Shown here one piece after another: positions 9,628-17,630 of a stretch of 64,000 nt of DNA; within the stretch, counting starts at the first letter, position 1; every line of letters begins with the position of its first letter. Location of the stretch: contig NZ_CP018789.1 in the NCBI RefSeq assembly GCF_002139855.1, positions 248,001 to 312,000 of the forward strand. The letters are read 5' to 3'. The notes beneath the pieces are model-generated. The model made no database searches. It worked only from the letters and a program-made list of their open reading frames with translations, and was not told where the DNA came from. The position numbers were made by a program, and so were the translations under genes. The DNA is from Campylobacter porcelli (GTDB taxonomy: Bacteria > Campylobacterota > Campylobacteria > Campylobacterales > Campylobacteraceae).

Positions 9628-10961
9628 GAGAGATTAAGCGAATCTTAATAGCAAATCGTGGAGAGATAGCTCTTAGAGCACTTCGAACTATACAAGAGAT
9701 GGGTAAAGAGGCAGTTGTGGTGCATTCTACAGCTGATAAGGACGCCCTTTATGTCAAATACGCTGATGCTAGTATCTGTATAGGTGGGGCTAGAAGTAGC
9801 GAGAGCTATTTACACATTCCAGCTATTATCACAGCGTGTGAGATTAGCGAGGCTGATGCGATATTTCCAGGGTATGGATTTTTAAGCGAAAATCAAAATT
9901 TCGTAGAAATTTGTGATAAGCACAATATCAAATTTATCGGCCCAAGCGTGGAAGCTATGGCTTTAATGAGTGATAAGAGCAAAGCTAAGCAAGTTATGAT
10001 GAGAGCTGGAATTCCAGTTGTTCCAGGTAGTGATGGTGCGATAAAAGATATAGAAACAGCTAAGAAATTAGCCGCTCAAATCGGCTATCCAGTTATCATA
10101 AAAGCAGCCGCAGGTGGTGGCGGTCGCGGTATGAGAGTGGTAGAAAAAGAAGAGGATTTAGAAAAAAACTTTTGGTCAGCTGAAAGTGAGGCTATGAGTG
10201 CTTTTGGTGATGGCACAATGTATATGGAAAAATATATCTCAAATCCTCGCCATATAGAGGTTCAAGTTCTAGGCGATGAGTATGGTAATGTAGTCCATGT
10301 AGGCGAAAGGGATTGCTCAATGCAACGCCGCCACCAAAAATTAATAGAAGAGAGCCCAGCTATAATTTTAGATGAAAAAACTAGAGATGAATTACACCAA
10401 ACAGCAGTAAAAGCGGCTAAGGCTATCGGATATGCTGGTGCTGGGACATTTGAATTTTTATATGATCAAAAGGATAATAAATTCTATTTTATTGAGATGA
10501 ATACAAGACTTCAAGTCGAGCATTGCGTAAGCGAGATGTGTAGTGGGCTAGACCTTATAGAGTGGATGATCCGCATAGCCCAAGGCGAGAAGCTCTTAGA
10601 CCAAAAGGATATTAAGCTAAGCGGTCATGCTATAGAGTGTAGGATAACTGCTGAAGATCCAAAGAGTTTTACTCCAAATCCTGGTAAAATCACAAAATAT
10701 GTAGCCCCTGGCGGTAGAAATGTCAGAATGGATAGCCATATTTATGAAGGGTATAGCGTCCCACCATATTATGATAGTATGATAGGTAAGCTAATAGTTT
10801 ATGATGCTAATAGAGATAAAGCTATTGCTAAGATGAAGGTTGCTTTAGATGAGTTAATTATCCAAGGTATTAAAACAACTAAAGATTTTCATATAGGTAT
10901 GATGAATAATGATGACTTCGTAAATAACTTGTATGATACTAACTATCTATCAAAGCATTAA
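9624..10961 (+). CDS. accC: biotin carboxylase subunit of acetyl-CoA carboxylase
   Basis: This 445-residue ATP-grasp enzyme carboxylates the biotin on AccB. Motifs seen are the N-terminal KRILIANRGEIALRALR, the ATP-binding glycine loop IIKAAAGGGGRGMRVV near residue 160, the HVGERDCSMQRRHQKLIEES segment near 235, and the catalytic region FIEMNTRLQVEHCVSEM near 290. Its length is normal for the family (about 445-450). A perfect stem-loop follows directly after the gene. Confidence 0.97.
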   Translation: MREIKRILIANRGEIALRALRTIQEMGKEAVVVHSTADKDALYVKYADASICIGGARSSESYLHIPAIITACEISEADAIFPGYGFLSENQNFVEICDKHNIKFIGPSVEAMALMSDKSKAKQVMMRAGIPVVPGSDGAIKDIETAKKLAAQIGYPVIIKAAAGGGGRGMRVVEKEEDLEKNFWSAESEAMSAFGDGTMYMEKYISNPRHIEVQVLGDEYGNVVHVGERDCSMQRRHQKLIEESPAIILDEKTRDELHQTAVKAAKAIGYAGAGTFEFLYDQKDNKFYFIEMNTRLQVEHCVSEMCSGLDLIEWMIRIAQGEKLLDQKDIKLSGHAIECRITAEDPKSFTPNPGKITKYVAPGGRNVRMDSHIYEGYSVPPYYDSMIGKLIVYDANRDKAIAKMKVALDELIIQGIKTTKDFHIGMMNNDDFVNNLYDTNYLSKH

Positions 10962-10966
10962 TTTAT

Positions 10967-10992
10967 AAATTTGGCTAGAGATAGCCAAATTT
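10967..10992. terminator. bidirectional terminator, accC/purF
   Basis: The 11-bp perfect stem AAATTTGGCTA (10967-10977) pairs with 10982-10992 around a GAGA loop. It lies between convergent accC and purF and can work on either strand. Confidence 0.7.
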
Positions 10993-11001
10993 ACTTTAAA
11001 G

Positions 11002-12342
11002 TTAACTTATAAAATAATCCCCATCAAAGCTAACAAGCGAATACTTACGCTCACTTCCTAGCCCTGTAGTTAGCTCATCAATGCTTAAAAACTCCAAGCT
11101 ATCCGCACCAATAAATTTACACACCTCTCTAGCATCCATCCTAGCGCTGATTAACTCTTCATAACTTGGCGTATCGATACCATATCTACAAGGATGTTTG
11201 ATCTCAGGAGCGGCGATTTTCATATGAATTTCCCTAGCTCCAGCATTGCGTAAAAGCTCTACAATCTTCTTGCTAGTTGTCCCACGCACTATGCTATCAT
11301 CGATTACTACAATACTTTTGCCTTTTAAGAGACTACTCATAGGATTTAATTTCAATTTAACCTTAAGGTTTCTCATCTCTTGGGTTGGCTCTATAAAGGT
11401 TCTGCCCACATAGTGATTTCTCACAATCGCCATCTCAAATGGGATTTTACTCCTAGCAGCATACCCCAAAGCCGCAGGCACACCGGAGTCTGGCACCGGC
11501 ACGACAAAATCAGCCTTACAAGTGGATTTATCAGCTAAAATTTCACCAAGCTTTTTTCTAATCTCATATACATTTTTACCATCTATCACACTATCAGGTC
11601 TAGCAAAATATATATACTCAAAAGCGCAAATTCTAGGGTCTTTAGCCTCAAATAGATCTATGCTTTTAAATGAGCTTTTGCCCTCTTCAAATACAATCAT
11701 CTCGCCAGGCGCTACATCACGCACAAATGTAGCCCCCACCAGATCAAAAGCACAGCTCTCACTAGCTATGATATATCCACCATCTTTTAATCTACCTATA
11801 CTAAGAGGCCTAACGCCGTATGGATCACGCACCACAAACATCTTAGAGCGACTCAAAATCAACAAACAATACGCCCCAACGATCTGCCCCAAAGCCTCTA
11901 TAATGCGATCTTGTAAATTCTCTTTTTTGCTTTTAGCTATTAAATGTAAGATATTTTCTGTATCCATATTGGATTGAAATATCGCACCATCTTCGATTAA
12001 TCGCTCCCTAACTTCATATTTATTAATCAAATTTCCATTATGAACGATACTAATCTCACCCAAAGAGTATTTCGCACTCACCGGCTGAGCATCTAGCACA
12101 CTATCACTTCCAGCGGTTGAATATCTATTATGCCCTATAGCCATCTGCCCTTGCAATATCTCAAAGCTATCGCTATTAAAAACCTCAGTTACTAAGCCTC
12201 TATTTTTAATAGTTTTAATCTGTTGATTATAACTAGAGCTAATCCCACTTGCCTCTTGCCCTCTATGCTGCATAGAAAATAGCCCATAATAGGCCGTTTT
12301 AGCCGCATCTTTTGAATTTATTACCCCTACTATCGCACACAT
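11002..12342 (-). CDS. purF: amidophosphoribosyltransferase
   Basis: PurF makes phosphoribosylamine from PRPP and glutamine, the first committed purine step. The 446-residue protein begins MCAIVGVI, so the N-terminal nucleophile cysteine is exposed after Met removal and there is no propeptide. The glutaminase domain has HNRYSTAGS and IVHNGNLIN. The phosphoribosyltransferase domain has the PRPP loop VVIDDSIVRGTTSKKIV near residue 340. The C-terminus ends LVSFDGDYFIS, where Bacillus-type enzymes have Fe-S cysteines, so an Fe-S cluster looks unlikely. It starts 1 base after dapB in the same direction and is probably cotranscribed. Confidence 0.96.
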   Translation of the reverse strand: MCAIVGVINSKDAAKTAYYGLFSMQHRGQEASGISSSYNQQIKTIKNRGLVTEVFNSDSFEILQGQMAIGHNRYSTAGSDSVLDAQPVSAKYSLGEISIVHNGNLINKYEVRERLIEDGAIFQSNMDTENILHLIAKSKKENLQDRIIEALGQIVGAYCLLILSRSKMFVVRDPYGVRPLSIGRLKDGGYIIASESCAFDLVGATFVRDVAPGEMIVFEEGKSSFKSIDLFEAKDPRICAFEYIYFARPDSVIDGKNVYEIRKKLGEILADKSTCKADFVVPVPDSGVPAALGYAARSKIPFEMAIVRNHYVGRTFIEPTQEMRNLKVKLKLNPMSSLLKGKSIVVIDDSIVRGTTSKKIVELLRNAGAREIHMKIAAPEIKHPCRYGIDTPSYEELISARMDAREVCKFIGADSLEFLSIDELTTGLGSERKYSLVSFDGDYFIS

Positions 12343-12343
12343 T

Positions 12344-13108
12344 TTATATCCCTAAAGCATCATATATTGTATATAATTTTGGCTCTTTATCAGCTAGCCA
12401 AATTCCTGCTTTTATCGCACCTTTAGCAAATGTAGCCCTACTTGTAGCTGTGTGATTAAGCTCTATATACTCACCATCGTTATAAAATCCAACCGTATGC
12501 CTACCCACTATATCACCACCACGAAGTGACATTACGGCTATTTCATTTTTACTTCTAGCTCCTGTTATCCCATCACGAGCACTTACTCTTACATTAGATA
12601 AATTTAGATCTCTACCTTTTGCCGCGTGCTCTCCAAGCGTCAAGGCAGTGCCACTTGGTGCGTCTATTTTATTTCTATGGTGCATCTCGACAATCTCAAT
12701 ATCAAAATCACTTAGCACCCTACTAGCCATCTGTGTTAGGCGATTTAGCACCGCTATACCTAGGCTCATATTTGTAGCTTGAAGTATTGGCATTGTGGAG
12801 CTTGCAAGTTTGATTAGCTCCATACCCTCATCGCCCAATCCAGTAGTCCCAATCACTAGTGGCTTTGGATTTGTCCTAGCGTAATTTATCAAATTTATAG
12901 AAGCACTTGCTATACTAAAATCAATAACCACATCGCTATTATCAAATAAAACATTATATTTATCAGTAACTATCACGCCATCATCTACGCTCATAGGCTC
13001 TATAGTGTATGCTACTGATAATTTAGCGTTATTAAGCCCTTTTAAATTTGCGATTATCTCGCTTCCCATTTTGCCACTTGCTCCGTGCAAACCTATATGA
13101 ATCATCAT
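12344..13108 (-). CDS. dapB: 4-hydroxy-tetrahydrodipicolinate reductase
   Basis: DapB reduces the cyclic intermediate of the diaminopimelate/lysine pathway, supplying peptidoglycan and protein synthesis. The 254 residues begin with the NAD(P)H loop [14 protein letters not shown]. The catalytic signature [16 protein letters not shown] is at about residues 144-159. The central [14 protein letters not shown] and PLVIGTTGL strings are typical. Two consecutive ATG codons at the start leave a one-residue doubt. purF follows by one base. About 200 bp of AT-rich DNA upstream separates it from the divergent autotransporter locus. Confidence 0.96.
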   Translation of the reverse strand: MMIHIGLHGASGKMGSEIIANLKGLNNAKLSVAYTIEPMSVDDGVIVTDKYNVLFDNSDVVIDFSIASASINLINYARTNPKPLVIGTTGLGDEGMELIKLASSTMPILQATNMSLGIAVLNRLTQMASRVLSDFDIEIVEMHHRNKIDAPSGTALTLGEHAAKGRDLNLSNVRVSARDGITGARSKNEIAVMSLRGGDIVGRHTVGFYNDGEYIELNHTATSRATFAKGAIKAGIWLADKEPKLYTIYDALGI

Positions 13109-13258
13109 CGCCCTTTTTGGATAAATTGAGATTTTATTTTAGCCAAAAAAAGATAAAAATAGCAAATTTATAAGTTGAAGTATTTGAAATTTTATTATTG
13201 ATTTTTTATTTTTTAAATTATTTTTTATTTATTATAAAAATTTAAACTTAGATTAATG

Positions 13259-13272
13259 GGGGGGGGTATAAT
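13259..13272 (+). promoter_or_regulatory. autotransporter promoter with G8 tract next to the -10 box
   Basis: Eight consecutive G (13259-13266) run directly into a perfect TATAAT (13267-13272), 34 bases upstream of the autotransporter ATG. The tract lies in the spacer where a -35 element would be measured from. Slippage in its length would change spacing and thus expression. A weak -35 candidate is TTAAAC at about 13243-13248. The gene has a strong Shine-Dalgarno (AAGGAGG). G tracts of this length are classic contingency sites in Campylobacter. Confidence 0.65.
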
Positions 13273-13306
13273 ACCCACTTTAAATTTACAATTTTAAGGA
13301 GGCAAT

Positions 13307-13810
13307 ATGAAAATTTCTAAAATTACAAGTGCGGCTATAATTAGCTTTGGTTTGAGTGGATCTTTATATGCCGATATTCCGCCCATTGATAAGTATGACA
13401 CTCTTGATGATCCTAAATATCAACATATAAGGGATTTCTATGCTTTTGCACTAACATCAACATATGATCATCCAAGAGATACTAATTTTTGGACACAAGA
13501 ACTAAATACTTTTATAGATAACAAAATAAATAGTGGAATAAGTCCAAGTGAAGCAGAACTCACTCAAACGATTAATGACTTTATTAATATATATCCAAAA
13601 TTAAATATCACAATCGAGCAAATCCAAAGTCAAATCGATAAATATACAGATATTATAGCAAATAATCCTACATATTCTGATTTAAAATCCTTTGGCGAAG
13701 CTTTGATATATTATCAAAATGCTCGCAATAATCCAAGTGGCAATCAAGGGTTAAATGTATATGCTGCAAGGAAGATGGCGATGTTTTATAGAAGCACACT
13801 TTGTTGGTAG
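13307..13810 (+). pseudogene. autotransporter, N-terminal fragment (signal peptide and passenger)
   Basis: This 167-codon reading frame starts with a signal peptide (MKISKITSAAIISFGLSGSL, cleavage probably after YADI or nearby) and continues into a mostly helical passenger without recognised motifs. It ends at TAG 13808-13810. The rest of the protein continues in the next frame from the same region. Joining them needs loss of one base near the TTTT at 13785-13788, after which the reading would run AMFIEAHFVGSTTAYYAGG. So this is the 5' half of one gene of about 564 codons carrying a +1 frameshift. A sequencing error or an on/off variant are both possible. Confidence 0.7.
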
Positions 13811-14999
13811 TACAACTGCGTATTATGCTGGTGGTCCAAAAATAGGCACAATGCAAAAATATTTTGATAGAATAGAATATTTTAAAAATAATGGCACGAT
13901 TGGTGTAGAAGCGGGATCTGTAAACGCAATAATAGAACTCGCCCAAGAAATCTTCAACACCGCCATCAAAGAACTACAATCTTTAGAGAAAAACTCAATC
14001 CAAAACTCCCTTGAAGCATTAAAGCTAAATACAAATATAAACTCTATAATAAGCTTAAGTAAAAATGCTCTTGATGCTAGGGTTATATCTTTATTAAATC
14101 CAAATAATAGTAGTATGGCTCTAGCCTCAGCTATAAAAAACCTTGATGGGGTAGAGTTTGCCTCTTGTGATGATGAGGCTTTAGCTTGTATGATTAGAGA
14201 CTATACAAAGAGATTTGAAACTAATAATAATCTATGGGCTAATATCTTAGGAGCTAAAGCATATTTAAAAAATAGCCCAGATACTAAGATATATGGTTTT
14301 ATATTTGGATATGATTATGCATTTGATAGTGATATAGTTGGAGTATTCTTTAGCTATGCTAAAGCAAAAAGCAGTGGAGATAATATAGTAAATAGTAGTG
14401 ATAACTACCAACTTGGTATCTACTCAAAAAGCTTCTTTGGAAATTCAGAACTAGATAGTAAAATCTACTATGGAATTAGTAAGAGTGATTATAGCAAGAA
14501 TGTATTAAATAGTATCTACACAGCTGATTATGATACTAATTTTGCTGGGATTGAGCTAGAGTATGGATATGTATTTGATACTAATAATATATTTATAAAG
14601 CCACTTATTGGACTAAATTATAATTATATAAAAACAAAAGATTTTAATGAGAGTGGAGATATAAACTTACACTATAATAAAACAACTAATAAAAACGCCA
14701 CTGCTAAATTAGGAGTTGAGCTTAGAAAATACTATGATGAGTATAGCTACTTCTATTTCAAACCAGCCCTTGAGAGAGATATATACAAAAGTGGCACAGA
14801 TAGTGTAGCAAATTTCGTAGGAAATGAGTATAGTATAATAAGTCAAGCTGATGAGAAAAAACACACCTATATAAACACAACCTTAGGTGCTGAAGTATCT
14901 CTAAATAACTCATTTAGCATAAATGCCAACATAGGAGCAAAACTAAGAAATAATGAGAAAATCTATAATGGAACACTAGGGGTTAAGTATAAGTTTTAA
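13755..14999 (+). pseudogene. autotransporter, C-terminal fragment (beta-barrel domain)
   Basis: This frame overlaps the end of the preceding fragment and gives 414 codons. Residues from about 35 to 130 are a helical linker (NAIIELAQEIFNTAIKELQ). From about residue 140 to the end there are alternating amphipathic strands (GFIFGYDYAFDSD, YQLGIYSKSFF, GIELEYGYVFDT, ATAKLGVELRKYYDE) ending with YKF. A terminal aromatic residue is the outer-membrane barrel assembly signal, so this is an autotransporter-type barrel. Without the upstream frame it has no signal peptide and should not be exported. The barrel is intact, which argues for recent disruption. Confidence 0.75.
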
Positions 15000-15021
15000 T
15001 TTAAAATAAATAGATAAAAAG

Positions 15022-15045
15022 AAAACTGAGCTATAGCTCAGTTTT
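15022..15045 (+). terminator. Rho-independent terminator after the autotransporter
   Basis: A perfect 24-bp palindrome AAAACTGAGCTA/TAGCTCAGTTTT is followed by one more T and then TATAAAATAAAA. It is the clearest intrinsic terminator in this window. Confidence 0.8.
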
Positions 15046-15198
15046 TATAAAATAAAAATGCCAAACTGGGAAGGGGCTCTGATTTTTAAGGGATAGGGAA
15101 AACCCATTTTTACCTACTTTTAACGCACGAACGAAGTCCGTGCTAAAGTAGCAAATACTAAAGTCCCCATAAATGGGGTACCCCACTTGTGGGGCTTC

Positions 15199-15270
15199 AG
15201 GTGGGTCAAGGGAGCGTAGCTTCTTGTCGCAAAGTGGAGCTTTGCTCCACTGCGAAGTTAAAAATAGTTT
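15199..15270 (+). repeat. hairpin element, copy 1
   Basis: The first 35 bases match 15379-15413 with three differences. They are followed by the hairpin GTGGAGC-TTT-GCTCCAC and the tail TGCGAAGTTAAAAATAG. TCGC (15227-15230) can pair with GCGA (15252-15255) outside the hairpin. Confidence 0.7.
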
Positions 15271-15378
15271 CCCCTGCCCCTTAAAGAAAAGAATTTAAAA
15301 AAGTTTGTCGCAAAGACTAGCTTGGCTCTAGTGAAGTTAAACCATAATTTCATTCGCATTTGTCGGATGGATAACTTT

Positions 15379-15445
15379 AGGTGGGTTAAGGGAGCGTAGC
15401 TCCCTGTCGCAAACGGCGACTCGTTGCCGTGCGAAGTAAAAATAG
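15379..15445 (+). repeat. hairpin element, copy 2
   Basis: This copy lies 180 bp after copy 1. It keeps the 35-base head and the TGCGAAGTAAAAATAG tail but has an unrelated hairpin sequence (ACGGC/GCCGT) in between. The stem therefore seems to be kept while its sequence changes. A degenerate third copy starts at TTGTCGCAAAGACTAG near 15305. Confidence 0.7.
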
Positions 15446-15496
15446 TTAAAAGCCATAAAATAGCTCTTTAACCTTATGAAATAAGCGTTTGTAAAT

Positions 15497-16615
15497 TCAG
15501 AATCGCTTTATTTTCTCGTAATCTATCAAGCTTTTTTGGATTATGCCATTTTGTATATCTTTATGGCAAGCGGTGCAGTTTGCCTTAGATTTTATATCAT
15601 CTCTTAAAAATACTTTTTCATCTATTTTTCTATGCTTTTTTATCCAATATTCATTTTGAGTTATGGCTATATTTTGGTCGTTTTTGGCATATTTTAGTAT
15701 ATTAAATGCTGTTTTATTGCTATTCATTTGAGCAGAATTAGCAAGTAAAAAATTTAATATATTTTGATTTGCCTCTTCATCTATGCTAGCATCATCGCCA
15801 AAGTGATTTTCCAAATTTGCCATCATTATCTCCCATGATTTTTTAGGTAGTAAAAATGGCGGATAGAGCATATGGCAGCTTCCACACTCTTTGGCAAATA
15901 CGGCATTTTGTGAGCTATAATCCACCTTTAAAGCGTGAGATTTTAATATAAAATTATCCCTATTTAAAATATATAAAAAAGCAGCAATTATGGCTAAAAT
16001 CCACACTAAGCAAAAGATTTTTTGAGCTAAATTTGCCTTTACGCTCTCATCATTTTTAGTTAGTTTATAGCCTGTTATCATAGAGTTTAAAGCATCATTT
16101 TTATGTATGAATTTATCTATCAAAGCCCCACAAATATGGATAATAGCCACTATTAAAAGCAGATTTGCCGATACTTCGTGTATGGATTTTACAAATTTAA
16201 GCTCATTATAATTATTGTATAAAAATGCAAAAATTCCGCTATTTTCATCTATTCCATAGAGCATAAGCCCAGATATAACGCAGATAAATCCAAGGCTTAG
16301 CATAATTATGATTGCTATGCTTGAGGCGGGATTGTGCCCGATAAATTTCTCTTTTTTGCTAAAAAAAGATAGGAAATATCCGCCTAATCCGCTAAATTTA
16401 AAATCGCTAAATTTAGAGTATTTTGTCCCGATAAATCCCCAAATTATCCTAAATATAATCGCTACGCCAAATATCACGCCAAAAGCGGCGTGAAAATATA
16501 GCAAACCATCAAATTCGCTAAGCAAATATGATATAGCAAGACCAAGTATCAATGCAATATGAGAAAATCTCGCCGCAAAACTGTAAATATAGCTCTTAAT
16601 CACGCCAAGCCCCAT
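15497..16615 (-). CDS. cytochrome b561-type membrane protein fused to a diheme cytochrome c domain
   Basis: Residues 1-215 form a cytochrome b561-like membrane domain with about four to five helices (FSHIALILGLAISYLL, YFHAAFGVIFGVAIIF, SIAIIIMLSLGFICVISGLML, SIHEVSANLLLIVAIIHICG) and histidines placed for heme b. Another helix (LVWILAIIAAFLYIL) leads to a periplasmic domain with two heme c sites, CGSCH and CTACH. This domain is plainly a paralogue of the neighbouring DHC protein: both have PxxSWExxMxNLxxHxGxDASID. A fusion lets electrons pass from membrane quinol to the diheme head. It overlaps the DHC gene by 20 bases. Confidence 0.85.
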   Translation of the reverse strand: MGLGVIKSYIYSFAARFSHIALILGLAISYLLSEFDGLLYFHAAFGVIFGVAIIFRIIWGFIGTKYSKFSDFKFSGLGGYFLSFFSKKEKFIGHNPASSIAIIIMLSLGFICVISGLMLYGIDENSGIFAFLYNNYNELKFVKSIHEVSANLLLIVAIIHICGALIDKFIHKNDALNSMITGYKLTKNDESVKANLAQKIFCLVWILAIIAAFLYILNRDNFILKSHALKVDYSSQNAVFAKECGSCHMLYPPFLLPKKSWEIMMANLENHFGDDASIDEEANQNILNFLLANSAQMNSNKTAFNILKYAKNDQNIAITQNEYWIKKHRKIDEKVFLRDDIKSKANCTACHKDIQNGIIQKSLIDYEKIKRF

Positions 16616-17093
16616 AATTTGGTATATCTATAGTTTTTTTGCTATATATTCCAAGATCGGCTTTTTTATGACAGGCGGTGCAGTTTGATAGAGTTTTGAC
16701 CTCTTTTTGCGTAATCATCCATTTTTCTATCTTTTTATGCTTTTTTATATGGTATGGAATTTCAGTTATAGACTGGTATAAAACGCCATTTTCTAGCGAT
16801 TTTGTGATTTTCGCACTTTTTTTATAATTCATCGCATTTTGACTAGCATTTGCCAAAAGATAGCTAAGTATGCTTTTATTTGTCTTATCATCAATGCTCG
16901 CATCAGTGCCATAGTGATCGGCTAAATTTTTCATTATAAACTCCCAAGACTGAGTTGGCATAAGACCTGGCTGATAGCCAAAATGACAAGTGGCACACTC
17001 TTTTTTATATAGCTCATTATCTACTGGTTTTACATCTAAGCCCTTTGCTTGTAAGCTTAAAATAGCTACAAATATAAATAGTAAAAATCTCAT
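16596..17093 (-). CDS. periplasmic diheme cytochrome c (DHC type)
   Basis: The 165-residue protein has a signal peptide (MRFLLFIFVAILSLQAKG) and two heme c motifs, CATCH near residue 33 and CTACH near 140, with QPGLMPTQSWEFIMKNL and YGTDASIDDKTNKSIL between. This is the DHC (diheme cytochrome c) pattern described in Rhodobacter as partner of SHP. DHC is expected to carry electrons between a b561 membrane protein and SHP in the periplasm. It lies between the two other members of that set. Confidence 0.85.
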   Translation of the reverse strand: MRFLLFIFVAILSLQAKGLDVKPVDNELYKKECATCHFGYQPGLMPTQSWEFIMKNLADHYGTDASIDDKTNKSILSYLLANASQNAMNYKKSAKITKSLENGVLYQSITEIPYHIKKHKKIEKWMITQKEVKTLSNCTACHKKADLGIYSKKTIDIPNYGAWRD

Positions 17094-17102
17094 TTTTTCT
17101 CC

Positions 17103-17516
17103 TTATTGTTTGATTAGATAGTAAAGGACATCGCCTTTTTCTATAGCGGTTCCCTCTCTTAAATATACATCTTTAAAATTTCTTTTTAGCCATTTTTTCA
17201 CCTCTTTTACATCACTTAGTCTAGATGGATTTGCACTTGGCGAAAGTGGGGCTATGGTTTTGTTTGTAAAGATATTTGTGGCCTCTTTTTTAAGGTCGCT
17301 TCCATGGCAGCTTTGACAGGATATTTCTTGCGAGTTTTTGCCAATATTTTTGGTAGTAAAGATTTTTTCGCCCCTTAAAGCGTCAAAATCTTTGAAATTT
17401 GGATCTAGATTTTTAGCTTCTAACCTTAGCTCATCTATATAGCCTTGCATAGCAGGATTAAACTGGGCGGCATTTAAAGCATACGCACACAAAAATAGTA
17501 ACGCTACTTTTTTCAT
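17103..17516 (-). CDS. SHP-like monoheme cytochrome c (DUF1924)
   Basis: A signal peptide (MKKVALLFLCAYALNAAQ) precedes a 120-residue domain with one heme c site, SCQSCHGSDL near residue 67. The C-terminal half (LSPSANPSRLSDVKEVKKWL and KRNFKDVYLREGTAIEKGDV) is typical of DUF1924/SHP proteins. SHP from Rhodobacter is a c-type cytochrome whose iron can open to bind oxygen or nitric oxide. The first gene of the three-gene cluster, it has a TATAAT box 27 bases upstream. Confidence 0.8.
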   Translation of the reverse strand: MKKVALLFLCAYALNAAQFNPAMQGYIDELRLEAKNLDPNFKDFDALRGEKIFTTKNIGKNSQEISCQSCHGSDLKKEATNIFTNKTIAPLSPSANPSRLSDVKEVKKWLKRNFKDVYLREGTAIEKGDVLYYLIKQ

Positions 17517-17542
17517 AATCTCTCCTTATAAAATGATGTGGA

Positions 17543-17548
17543 ATTATA
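17543..17548 (-). promoter_or_regulatory. -10 box for the cytochrome cluster
   Basis: On the minus strand TATAAT occurs in CTTATAATTCCAC, 27 bases upstream of the SHP-like gene. The three genes behind it are 9 bases apart or overlapping, so one transcript is likely. Confidence 0.5.
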
Positions 17549-17583
17549 AGTAAAAATTGTTTAATCGTTGTTAAATTTTCTAA

Positions 17584-17589
17584 TATAAT
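17584..17589 (+). promoter_or_regulatory. -10 box for the GlnD-like gene and glmS
   Basis: TATAAT occurs in TCTAATATAATTAAAAG, 42 bases upstream of the GlnD-like start. A second candidate, TAGAAT at 17607-17612 in GGGTAGAATGCC, would leave a very short leader. Confidence 0.5.
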
Positions 17590-17630
17590 TAAAAGCTGAA
17601 TTTGGGTAGAATGCCGCCTAAAGGAAGTAG

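Larger units (their letters stand above)
15121..15445. repeat. hairpin-rich repeat block, no gene
   Basis: The 500 bp between the autotransporter and the cytochrome cluster hold no credible gene but are GC-richer than the surroundings and full of short hairpins. These are GCACG/CGTGC (15125-15143), CCCCAT/ATGGGG (15165-15178), CCCCAC/GTGGGG (15181-15194), GTGGAGC/GCTCCAC (15234-15250), ACTAG/CTAGT (15316-15332), GGGAGC/GCTCCC (15390-15404) and ACGGC/GCCGT (15413-15430). Three of them sit in the same frame TCGCAAA-hairpin-(TGC)GAAGT. This looks like a family of REP-like elements or a structured RNA. Function is unknown. Confidence 0.7.
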
